Assembly: GCA_014860355.1 (NCBI GenBank)
Contig: JACZJV010000157.1
Coordinates: 1-39,507, forward strand
Direction: 5' to 3'
Length of the DNA: 39,507 nucleotides
DNA from: Burkholderiales bacterium
Lineage (GTDB): Bacteria; Pseudomonadota; Gammaproteobacteria; Burkholderiales; SG8-39
In this document: positions 23,770 through 31,459 of the stretch, in pieces
Numbering within the stretch: position 1 is the first letter of the stretch
Layout: each line of letters opens with the position of its first letter
The notes under the pieces: model-generated
Told to the model about the DNA's origin: nothing
Databases searched by the model: none
The model's input: only the letters and a program-made list of their open reading frames with translations
Position numbers and translations under genes: made by a program

Positions 23770-23824
23770 GGATCAAGGGGCCGCTTCAGGTCTGGCGCAG
23801 CGCTCGCCGCTGTTGCAGCTGGCT

Positions 23825-24469
23825 CTAGCTGTCCGCGGCGTCGCCAAGCTTGTGCGCGACGGCATAGCGCACCAGGTCGGCAACGCTGTCCATGCCCATT
23901 TTTTCGAGTATGCGGGCCTTGTGGGTGCTCACGGTCTTGCCGCTCAAATGCAGCCGCGCGGCGATATCGGAGACGGTGGCGCCGGTCACGAGCTGGTCGA
24001 ACACCTCGTACTCGCGGTCGGACAGGGTCTGATGGGGCAGCTCCGCCGCTTGCGGCCTGAGCGTGAGCGCAAGCTGTTCGGCCACACCGGAACTGATGTA
24101 CAGCCCGCCCTCGGCAACCTTGCGGATCGCCGAGACCAGCAGCGCCGAGGCGCTCTCCTTGGTCACGTATCCGGAGGCGCCGGCGCGAATTGCGCGCACC
24201 GCGTATTGCTCCTCCTGGTGCATCGAGAGCACCAGTACCGCGAGATCGGGGCGGGTGGTTTTTACCCACTTGATCAACTCGATACCGCTTTTCCCGGGCA
24301 TGGACATGTCGAGCAGCAGCAACTCGAAGCCGCCGGCGCGCACGCGCGCCATGACTTCGTCGCCGTCCACCGCTTCGCCGGCCACTTCGATGCCGGGCGC
24401 GCTCTGGAGTATGCGGCGCAGTCCGTCGCGCACGATGGCATGATCGTCAGCGATGAGGATGCGCGTCAC
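23825..24469 (-). CDS. NarL/FixJ-family response regulator
   Basis: DNA-binding response regulator of 214 residues. The receiver domain has Asp8/Asp9 and the phospho-acceptor Asp54 (LLLLDMSMPGKSG), with Lys in YVTKESA. A LuxR-type helix-turn-helix lies at about 150-195 (LSDREYEVFDQL, ARLHLSGKTVSTHKARI). The GTG start overlaps the TGA stop of the histidine kinase gene (GTGA, 24466-24469), so the two are a coupled two-component pair. Confidence 0.93.
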   Translation of the reverse strand: MTRILIADDHAIVRDGLRRILQSAPGIEVAGEAVDGDEVMARVRAGGFELLLLDMSMPGKSGIELIKWVKTTRPDLAVLVLSMHQEEQYAVRAIRAGASGYVTKESASALLVSAIRKVAEGGLYISSGVAEQLALTLRPQAAELPHQTLSDREYEVFDQLVTGATVSDIAARLHLSGKTVSTHKARILEKMGMDSVADLVRYAVAHKLGDAADS

Positions 24470-26916
24470 GCGAGCGCTTCCGCGTCTGCCGCTGCGAGCG
24501 GTATGCGCGCGCGCACCTCGCTGCCCTGCCCGGGCTCGCCCACGATCGCGACCTCGCCGCCGAGCAGCGTGACGCGTTCGCGGATGCCCAGCAGTCCGAA
24601 GGTCCCGCGCTTGTCCTGGTCGGCCGCCTCGATGCCGCGGCCGTTGTCGCGCACCAGCAGCTGCACCCATTCGCCGTCCCGCTCCAGGCGGATCTCGGCG
24701 TTGGTGGCGTGCGCGTATTTCGCCACGTTGGTAAGCGACTCCTGGGTGATGCGATACAACGCCGAGGCTATCGGTTCGGGCACCTGGGCCACGGTGTCGT
24801 CTATGACCAGGTCGGTGGCGATGCCGGTGTGCCGCGAGAAATTCTGCGTCAGCCAGTCCAAGGCCGCGGCGAGGCCCAGATCGTCCAGCATCAGCGGACG
24901 CAGATCGGCGGCGATGCGCCGCGTGGCGGCTATCGTGCTGTCCAGCAGTACGTTCATCGCCTGGGTGCGTTCCGCCAATTCGGGCTGGCCGGGCGGCAGG
25001 GTGGAGCGCAGCGACTCCAGGTCCATCTTGAGCGCGGTGAGCGACTGGCCGAGTTCGTCGTGCAGCTCGCGCGCGGTGCGGCGGCGCTCGGACTCAAGGG
25101 CCTCGTTGGCGGCCTTGGACAGGCCGCGCAGCGCCTGCTGCGAACGCTTGAGTTCCTGCTCTGCGCGCCTGCGCTCGGTGATGTCTCGATGAAATGCCAG
25201 GGCGTATTTGTTTCCGTCGATATCGATTGCCGATGCGGCAACATCGAGCGGCAGGATGCGCCCGTCCTGATGATAATGTTCGACTTCAAATCCGATCGTC
25301 TCCCCGCGCAATATGCGCCTCATGCGCGCAGCGGCGAGCGCCAGTGATTCCGTCGTGTCCAACTTGCTCAGGTTCATGCGCAGCAGCTCGTCCGTGGTGT
25401 AGCCGTGCATGCGCGCGAACGAGTCGTTGACGTCAACGATATTGCCCTGCGCATCGAGCAGCAGGATACCATCCATGGCCTGGCTGAACAGGGTTCTGTA
25501 GCGCCGTTCGTTCTCGCGCAAGGCCGCCTCCACCTGTTTGCGCTCGGTGACGTCGCGCAGAATCACGATAAAGTGCTCCGCGCCGTGCAACTGCACTTGC
25601 GAAATCGAGGCGTCTATCGGAAATTCCCCGCCATCGGCGCGGACCCCCGTCAGCGCCATGTGCTCGCCGGTATTGCGCATGTGCACTTCGGTGCCGCCGC
25701 TCCCGGCTTGCTGGCGGGGCTGCAGACTACGCCCTAGTCCCGGAATCAGGCGTTCGATATCGGCACCGATCGCCTCGGCGCTCGGACGGCCGAAAATTTT
25801 TTCCGCCGCGGCATTGAACAGGACAACGCGCTGGCCTGCATCCACGATGATAATGGCGTCCATGGCGGACTGTATGATCGCCTGCAGCCGTCCCTCGGAC
25901 TCGACCACGACGGCCTTGAGCTCCTCGTCGACGCGCAGTTGGCGCGCGAGCGACATGGTGATCAGGCCGAACAGCATTGCGGTGACCGCGGCCATGGCGC
26001 CGAACAGCCATGCGCTGCGGCTCCATGCCTGGAGGATGAAATGCATGGACGAGCTCACTGTAACCACCAGCGGGTAGCTCTCGATCGGGAAGATCGCGCT
26101 CACCCGTTGCACCGGGTTCGCCGTGCCGAGGTGGCGAATCAGCGGCCGGTCGGCCTGCACGCCCTGGGTGAATAGCGCAGAGTCGCGAATGCTGTCGGTC
26201 GCGGCCGCAATTTCCGCGGGGTAGGCCGTGAGCAGCACGCCGTCGCGGCGCAACAGCCGCACCACACCTTCGGGCCCGAGTTCATGCAGGCCGTGCGGCC
26301 ATAGAAAAAAGGAGGGATCGACATCGGCGGTCATGACGCCGAGGAAACGCCCATCCCGACCATCGATCCTGCGGCTGATCGGAATACTCGGCTTGCCGCC
26401 GAACTTGCCCACAACCGGAGCCGACAGCATCAGCCGCGCTTTCAGGCCGGCGCGATGCGCGCGGAAATACTCGCGGTCGCTGTAATCAATCTGCGGCGGC
26501 GGAAAGCGCGCGGTATGGATGATCAGCTTGCCGCTCGAGTCAGTCAGGAGTAACGCGCGCACGTACGGGGTGGCGGCAATGGTTTCGCGCAAATGCTGGT
26601 GCAGCGGTTCGGACGGAATGACACTGCCCTGCAGTTCCGCCCTCTGCGCGTCTTCGGCGGCGGCAGCGAGGACTGCGTCGACCGCATGCATCGATCTCAG
26701 GGTTTGCTCGCCCAGAATCTGGGCCAGGCCGAGCAAATGGGTTTCGGCCTGCCGGATGGCGTCCTCATGCATGCGCCACAGGCTGAGCGCGGTACCCGCG
26801 GCCACCGCCATCACCGCCAGGGCGCCCAGGCCGACCACCAGGTGGTGCAAACGCCGCGCGAACGCCGGCCGCGCAGCGCCTGCGTGCGTCTCAGGCTGGG
26901 CCGAATGTTGCGGCAA
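24466..26916 (-). CDS. Membrane histidine kinase with Cache-like sensor, two PAS domains and a NarX-type kinase core
   Basis: Sensor kinase of about 816 residues. Membrane helix 1 is at about 24-46. An extracytoplasmic Cache/PDC-like domain (about 60-290) contains DYSDREYFRAHR and SRRIDGRDGRFLGVM. Membrane helix 2 is at about 300-325, PAS1 about 345-460 and PAS2 about 465-585. The HisKA_3 phospho-acceptor is His619 in ARELHDELGQ, followed by an ATPase domain with QESLTNVAKYAHA, DNGRGI and GTFGLLGIRERV. The start is taken as TTG 26916: GAGGGGGA lies just upstream and a TATAAT box 44 bases before it; earlier in-frame codons would lie upstream of that promoter. It is partnered with the overlapping NarL-type gene. 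Confidence 0.9.
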   Translation of the reverse strand: MPQHSAQPETHAGAARPAFARRLHHLVVGLGALAVMAVAAGTALSLWRMHEDAIRQAETHLLGLAQILGEQTLRSMHAVDAVLAAAAEDAQRAELQGSVIPSEPLHQHLRETIAATPYVRALLLTDSSGKLIIHTARFPPPQIDYSDREYFRAHRAGLKARLMLSAPVVGKFGGKPSIPISRRIDGRDGRFLGVMTADVDPSFFLWPHGLHELGPEGVVRLLRRDGVLLTAYPAEIAAATDSIRDSALFTQGVQADRPLIRHLGTANPVQRVSAIFPIESYPLVVTVSSSMHFILQAWSRSAWLFGAMAAVTAMLFGLITMSLARQLRVDEELKAVVVESEGRLQAIIQSAMDAIIIVDAGQRVVLFNAAAEKIFGRPSAEAIGADIERLIPGLGRSLQPRQQAGSGGTEVHMRNTGEHMALTGVRADGGEFPIDASISQVQLHGAEHFIVILRDVTERKQVEAALRENERRYRTLFSQAMDGILLLDAQGNIVDVNDSFARMHGYTTDELLRMNLSKLDTTESLALAAARMRRILRGETIGFEVEHYHQDGRILPLDVAASAIDIDGNKYALAFHRDITERRRAEQELKRSQQALRGLSKAANEALESERRRTARELHDELGQSLTALKMDLESLRSTLPPGQPELAERTQAMNVLLDSTIAATRRIAADLRPLMLDDLGLAAALDWLTQNFSRHTGIATDLVIDDTVAQVPEPIASALYRITQESLTNVAKYAHATNAEIRLERDGEWVQLLVRDNGRGIEAADQDKRGTFGLLGIRERVTLLGGEVAIVGEPGQGSEVRARIPLAAADAEALA

Positions 26917-26959
26917 GCTGTCCCCCTCTCGGTGCGCTACCCGTGTTGCGACAGGTCCG

Positions 26960-26965
26960 ATTATA
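26960..26965 (-). promoter_or_regulatory. Putative promoter of the histidine kinase operon (TATAAT)
   Basis: Reverse-strand TATAAT, preceded by GCC and followed by C, 44 bases before the TTG start chosen for the kinase. The -35 is weak. Transcription would start near 26953. Confidence 0.55.
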
Positions 26966-27012
26966 GGCAAACCGCGAAGAACGGGCGCTGCGGCAGGAAC
27001 TGTCCTTACTGT

Positions 27013-27026
27013 TTGACCAATATCAA
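27013..27026 (+). promoter_or_regulatory. FNR-type binding site before the hibernation factor gene
   Basis: TTGAC-CAAT-ATCAA matches the FNR consensus TTGAT-N4-ATCAA at 9 of 10 positions. A -10-like TAGGAT at 27048-27053 puts a transcript start near 27060-27061, so the box centre (27019.5) is at about -41, the class II activation position. The start codon of the hibernation gene follows at 27140. Confidence 0.72.
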
Positions 27027-27047
27027 CAAGGCCGCGGCGATAGACGC

Positions 27048-27053
27048 TAGGAT
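27048..27053 (+). promoter_or_regulatory. Putative -10 box (TAGGAT) of the hibernation factor gene
   Basis: Placed correctly relative to the FNR box at 27013-27026 for an FNR-dependent promoter. The untranslated leader would be about 80 bases. Confidence 0.45.
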
Positions 27054-27139
27054 GAATTTCGGTCTTTGGAAGCCGTTTCATACTCGTCGAAACGACTCCT
27101 GACCCAGAATGGCATGAGGGGCAGCAGCGGGCGGGAACA

Positions 27140-27490
27140 ATGCATAATAGTGTAGCGATCGCGTTTCGAGGCATACCCCCTTCGAGCGCACTCGAGCGCT
27201 ATATCGGTGAAGAGGCGCGCAAACTGGAAGCCATTTGCGACCGCATTCGCAGCTGCCAGGTTCTCGCCGAATCGCTGCGCAGCGAGAAGCGCCAGGGCGC
27301 GCAGGTCTCGGTGCGGCTGGTCATCACGCTGCCGGGAACGGAGGTCGTGGTCAATCGCGAACACGGCGACGATGTCTATATGGCGGTGCGCGACGCGTTT
27401 GCCGCGGCCGGCGTGCAGCTCAGGGACCATATGCGCCGCGGCAACAGGGAACACCGCCCCCGCGATAGCGAGCCCGAATCGGGCGGCTAG
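27140..27490 (+). CDS. Short ribosome hibernation factor, HPF/RaiA family
   Basis: A 116-residue protein of the sigma-54-modulation/HPF/YfiA family, which binds the 30S decoding region and silences ribosomes in resting cells. Typical parts are the N-terminal strand VAIAFRGIPPSSALERYIGEEARKLE, a central strand pair ending TEVVVNREHGDDVYMAVRDAF, and a basic tail (QLRDHMRRGNREHRPRD). It is the short form, without the dimerising C-terminal domain. It is divergent from the kinase operon and preceded by an FNR box, suggesting induction under oxygen limitation. Confidence 0.85.
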   Translation: MHNSVAIAFRGIPPSSALERYIGEEARKLEAICDRIRSCQVLAESLRSEKRQGAQVSVRLVITLPGTEVVVNREHGDDVYMAVRDAFAAAGVQLRDHMRRGNREHRPRDSEPESGG

Positions 27491-27673
27491 CCGTGGCGCC
27501 GGGCCCGACCCGGGCGGTGACCATGCTGTAGCCAGGGATATGGCACTCGCGCGCAGGGCGGGCGTATCCTCGTGCAGCCCGGCCGGACCGGATTCCGGGG
27601 CGTCTGCCTTCGCGTCTGCGCCAGGCCGGATTTGTAACCGAAATATGCCCTTTTCACCCTGCCCGGCCAAGAG

Positions 27674-27679
27674 TAGAAT
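27674..27679 (+). promoter_or_regulatory. Putative kor operon promoter (TTTTCA-17-TAGAAT)
   Basis: The -10-like TAGAAT is 17 bases downstream of TTTTCA (27651-27656), in the 263-base gap between the hibernation gene and the kor genes. This is the best-spaced promoter in the window. The gap also holds GC-rich hairpins just after 27491 and no gene. Confidence 0.55.
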
Positions 27680-27753
27680 CACGCCCTCCTACGCGACCCT
27701 AAGCCCGTTCCAATCTTGGCGGGATTGGCCGGCGCAAGGAAGGAGCAGACGGA

Positions 27754-29613
27754 TTGAAGCCGACAGATATTGGCGCGCCAGATTACTTCCACAAAGTTGT
27801 AGATTGTCAATGGGCCTGCCCCGCCCATACCCCCGTTCCAGAATATATCCGCTTGATCGCCGCAGGCCGCTATGACGATGCCTACATGGTCAACTGGAAA
27901 TCGAATGTGTTTCCCGGAATTCTCGGGCGCACCTGCGATCGACCGTGCGAGCCGGCGTGCCGCCGCAGCCGCGTCGAGGATGCGCCTGCCGAGGAGGCCA
28001 GGGGCGCCACTGCCGGCGCGGCCAGGGAACCGGTCGCGATCTGCCGCCTGAAACGGGTCGCCGCCGACAATAAGGGCGACATCCGCGCAAGGCTGCCGGC
28101 GCTGCCGAAAAAGAAAAACGGCAAGCGCGTCGCCTGCGTCGGTGCCGGGCCGGCTTCGCTCACCGTGGCGCGCGACCTGGCGCCGCATGGATATCATGTC
28201 GTCGTCTACGACGGCGACGCCAAGGCAGGCGGCATGATCCGCAGCCAGATTCCCAGGTTTCGCCTGCCCGAGGAAGTGATCGACGAGGAGGTCGGCTACA
28301 TCCTGGCCCTCGGCGTGGAGTTTCGCGCCGGTACGCGCGTGGACAGCATGAAAGCCCTGCTGGCCGAGAACTATGACGCGGTATTCGTCGGATCCGGTGC
28401 GCCGCGCGGCCGCGACCTCGACGTTCCGGGGCGCAAGGAAGCGGCCAAACACATACACATCGGCATCGACTGGCTCTCCAGCGTCTCCTTCGGGCATATC
28501 AAGAAAATCTCCAAGCGCGTGATCGTGCTTGGCGGCGGCAATACCGCCATGGACTGCTGCCGCACCAGCAAGCGCCTCGGGGGCGAGGACGTGAAAGTGA
28601 TCGTGCGCTCGGGCTTCGACGAAATGAAGGCCTCGCCCTGGGAGAAGGAAGACGCCGCGCACGAGGGCATTCCCATCATCAACTACCTCGTGCCGCTGGA
28701 ATTCACCCACGCGAAGGGCAAGCTTACCGGCGTCACCTTCGAAAAAGTCGAGGCGCGCTACGACGACAAAGGCCGCCGCAGCCTGAAACCCACGGGCGAG
28801 CCGCATCAGCATTTCGAATGCGACGAGGTGCTCGTCGCGGTCGGCCAGGAAAACGCGTTTCCGTGGATCGAGAAGGACTGCGGCATCGCGTTCGACGAAT
28901 GGGGCATGCCGGTGGTCGACAAGATCACGCTGCAGTCCTCGCTCGCGCGCGTGTACTTCGGCGGGGACGCCGCCTTCGGGCCGAAGAACATCATCTGGGC
29001 CGTCGCCCACGGCCACGAGGCCGCGGTCTCGATCGACAAGTACTGCCAGGGTGAGGACGTGGCCAGGCGCCCGCCGCCGATGGTGCACCTGATGTCGCAG
29101 AAGATGGGCATCCACGAGTGGAGCTATGACAACGAAGTCGCGCTGGACCGGCGCTACAAGGTGCCCTGGCGCGATGCCGGCCAGACGCTGAAGAACATCA
29201 AGATCGAAGTCGAGATGGGATTCGACCGGGCCACCGCCTTCAAGGAAGCCGAGCGCTGCCTCAATTGCGACGTGCAGACCGTGTTCATCAACGCCAAGTG
29301 CATCGAGTGCGACGCCTGCGTCGACATCTGCCCGATGGATTGCATCAGCTTCACCGTCAACGGCGAGGAGCCGGACCTGCGTGCGCGGCTCAGCGCGCCG
29401 GCCACGAATCTGACGCAGGACCTGTACATTTCCGGCACGCTCAAGACCGGGCGAATCATGGCCAGGGACGAGGACGTGTGCCTGCACTGCGGCCTGTGCG
29501 CCGAACGCTGCCCCACGGGCGCCTGGGACATGCAGAAATTCCTGCTGGAGATGACGCCCGCCGGCCCGGGTTGCCGCAGCCGGGCGCAGAAAGAGGAGCC
29601 CGTGCCGGCATGA
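27754..29613 (+). CDS. korC: FAD/NAD(P)-binding iron-sulfur oxidoreductase subunit of a 2-oxoacid:ferredoxin oxidoreductase
   Basis: GltD-like electron-transfer subunit of 619 residues. The N-terminal iron-sulfur region has Cys18, 22, 61, 65 and 69; a FAD-binding GAGPAS lies near 130 and an NAD(P)-binding LGGGNTAMD near 260. At the C-terminus is a two-cluster ferredoxin domain (CIECDACVDICPMDC near 516; CLHCGLCAERCPTG near 575). It probably links ferredoxin-type electrons from KorAB to NAD(P). As I recall, a comparable third subunit exists in Thauera aromatica 2-oxoglutarate:ferredoxin oxidoreductase. TTG start with AGGAAGGAG upstream. An Ala/Glu-rich stretch (about 76-92) looks inserted in the cysteine region. 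The stop overlaps korA (ATGA). Confidence 0.85.
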   Translation: MKPTDIGAPDYFHKVVDCQWACPAHTPVPEYIRLIAAGRYDDAYMVNWKSNVFPGILGRTCDRPCEPACRRSRVEDAPAEEARGATAGAAREPVAICRLKRVAADNKGDIRARLPALPKKKNGKRVACVGAGPASLTVARDLAPHGYHVVVYDGDAKAGGMIRSQIPRFRLPEEVIDEEVGYILALGVEFRAGTRVDSMKALLAENYDAVFVGSGAPRGRDLDVPGRKEAAKHIHIGIDWLSSVSFGHIKKISKRVIVLGGGNTAMDCCRTSKRLGGEDVKVIVRSGFDEMKASPWEKEDAAHEGIPIINYLVPLEFTHAKGKLTGVTFEKVEARYDDKGRRSLKPTGEPHQHFECDEVLVAVGQENAFPWIEKDCGIAFDEWGMPVVDKITLQSSLARVYFGGDAAFGPKNIIWAVAHGHEAAVSIDKYCQGEDVARRPPPMVHLMSQKMGIHEWSYDNEVALDRRYKVPWRDAGQTLKNIKIEVEMGFDRATAFKEAERCLNCDVQTVFINAKCIECDACVDICPMDCISFTVNGEEPDLRARLSAPATNLTQDLYISGTLKTGRIMARDEDVCLHCGLCAERCPTGAWDMQKFLLEMTPAGPGCRSRAQKEEPVPA

Positions 29614-31457
29614 AAGCAAAGCGCTTGGAAGCCGTAAACGACTTCGTCATCAAGTTCGCCAACGTCAACGGCTCGGGTTCGGCCTCGGCCAACGAGCTCT
29701 TCGCCCGTTCGATCCTCAGGATGGGCGTGCCGGTAAGTCCGCGCAACATCTTTCCCTCCAATATCCAGGGCCTGCCCACCTGGTACGAGGTGCGGGTAAC
29801 CGAGCGAGGCTGGCTAGGCCGCCGCGGCGGGGTGGACCTGATGGTGGCGATGAATCCGCAGACCTGGAACCAGGATCTCGCCGAGATCGCGCCGGGCGGC
29901 TACCTGTTTTACGACAGCACGCGGCCGTTGCCGCAGTCGCGGCTGCGCGAGGACATCAACGCCATCGGCATGCCGCTCACCGACATCTGCAACGCCACCT
30001 ACGACGATTCGCGCCAGCGGCAGCTGTTCAAGAACATCATCTATGTCGGCGCGCTCGCTGCCTTGCTCGACATGGACGCCGGCGCGATCGCCGAACTGAT
30101 CGGCGAGCAGTACAAGGGCAAGGAAAAGCTGCTGAAGCCCAACCTGAACGCGATGCAGATGGGGCGTGACTATGCGCTAGCCCACCTCGATTGCCCGATC
30201 GGCCTGCGCGTCAGGAAGGCCGACGCGGTCGGCAAGAAGATCTTCATGGAAGGCAACAGCGCCGCGGCACTGGGTGCGGTGTACGGGGGCGCCACCGTGT
30301 GCGCCTGGTACCCGATCACCCCGTCCTCGTCGGTCGCCGAGGCGTTCGAGCGCTACTGCAAGCGCCTGCGCGTGGACCAGGCGAGCGGCAAGAACAAGTT
30401 CGCCATCGTGCAGGCCGAAGACGAGCTCGCCTCGATCGGCATGGTCACCGGCGCCGGCTGGAACGGCGCGCGCGCATTCACCGCCACCTCCGGGCCGGGC
30501 ATCTCGCTCATGAGCGAGTTCATCGGCCTCGCCTACTTTGCCGAGATTCCGGTGACCATCATCGACGTGCAGCGCGGCGGCCCGTCCACCGGCATGCCCA
30601 CGCGCACGCAGCAGTCGGACATACTGTGCACGGCCTACGCTTCACATGGCGACACCAAGCATGTGCTGCTGTTCCCCGAAGACCCGAAAGAGTGCTTCGA
30701 GTTCACCGCTCTGGCGCTGGACCTCGCCGACCGGCTGCAGACGCCGGTGTTCGTGATGACCGACCTGGACATAGGCATGAACACGCGCCTGTGCGATCCG
30801 CTGGAGTGGGACGACTCCAGGACCTACGATCGCGGCAAGGTCATGAGCGCCGAGGAATTGCAGGCAGGCAAGGACTTCGGCCGGTATCTCGACGTCGACG
30901 GCGACGGCATTGCCTACCGCACCTACCCCGGCACCCACCCCACGCGCGGCGCGTATTTCACCCGCGGCACCACCAAGGACCGCTACGCGCGCTATTCCGA
31001 GGCCGGCCCGGACTACGTCGACAATATGCAGCGGTTGCTGAAGAAATTCGAGACCGCGAAAACGCTGGTGCCCAAACCCTTGCTCACCCCGGCGCAGCAT
31101 CCGGCGCGTTTCGGCGCGATCTATTTCGGTTCCACCAGCCCGGCGATGGCCGAAGCCCTGGACTCGCTCGCGGCGCAGGGCACCTATGTCAATGCGCTGC
31201 GCGTGCGTGCGTTTCCGTTCCAGGACGAGATTGCCGACTTCATCGCGGCGCACTCGAAAGTGTTCGTGGTCGAGCAAAACCGCGATGCGCAGCTGAAGAC
31301 CCTGCTGGTGAACGAGGCCCACGTCAACCCGGCCAGCCTGATCTCCGTATTGCACTACGACGGCACGCCGGTCACGGCCCGCTACATCGTCAAGGAAATC
31401 TCCGCGGTGAGCGCGGCGCTGAACGTGCGCCCGCTGAAACAAGACAAGGCAGCCTGA
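29610..31457 (+). CDS. korA: 2-oxoacid:ferredoxin oxidoreductase, fused gamma-alpha subunit
   Basis: Catalytic subunit of 615 residues. The gamma domain comes first (about 10-180, VIKFANVNGSGSASANELFAR). The alpha domain follows (from about 205, MEGNSAAALGAVYGGATVCA, WYPITPSSSVAEAF, TATSGPGISLMSEFIGLA). It oxidatively decarboxylates a 2-oxoacid together with KorB, or runs in reverse with strong reductant. The ATG overlaps the korC stop as ATGA, so the longer upstream reading is a shadow. 2-Oxoglutarate is the likely substrate but is not proven by sequence. Confidence 0.92.
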   Translation: MKAKRLEAVNDFVIKFANVNGSGSASANELFARSILRMGVPVSPRNIFPSNIQGLPTWYEVRVTERGWLGRRGGVDLMVAMNPQTWNQDLAEIAPGGYLFYDSTRPLPQSRLREDINAIGMPLTDICNATYDDSRQRQLFKNIIYVGALAALLDMDAGAIAELIGEQYKGKEKLLKPNLNAMQMGRDYALAHLDCPIGLRVRKADAVGKKIFMEGNSAAALGAVYGGATVCAWYPITPSSSVAEAFERYCKRLRVDQASGKNKFAIVQAEDELASIGMVTGAGWNGARAFTATSGPGISLMSEFIGLAYFAEIPVTIIDVQRGGPSTGMPTRTQQSDILCTAYASHGDTKHVLLFPEDPKECFEFTALALDLADRLQTPVFVMTDLDIGMNTRLCDPLEWDDSRTYDRGKVMSAEELQAGKDFGRYLDVDGDGIAYRTYPGTHPTRGAYFTRGTTKDRYARYSEAGPDYVDNMQRLLKKFETAKTLVPKPLLTPAQHPARFGAIYFGSTSPAMAEALDSLAAQGTYVNALRVRAFPFQDEIADFIAAHSKVFVVEQNRDAQLKTLLVNEAHVNPASLISVLHYDGTPVTARYIVKEISAVSAALNVRPLKQDKAA

Positions 31458-31459
31458 GC

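Noticed and set aside
21564-23828. Long forward-strand open frame of 754 codons opposite the reverse-strand regulatory genes
   Set aside because: It runs antisense to UspA, FNR-like and receiver genes that have clear motifs. Long antisense frames are expected at this G+C content, and the translation shows no recognisable family.
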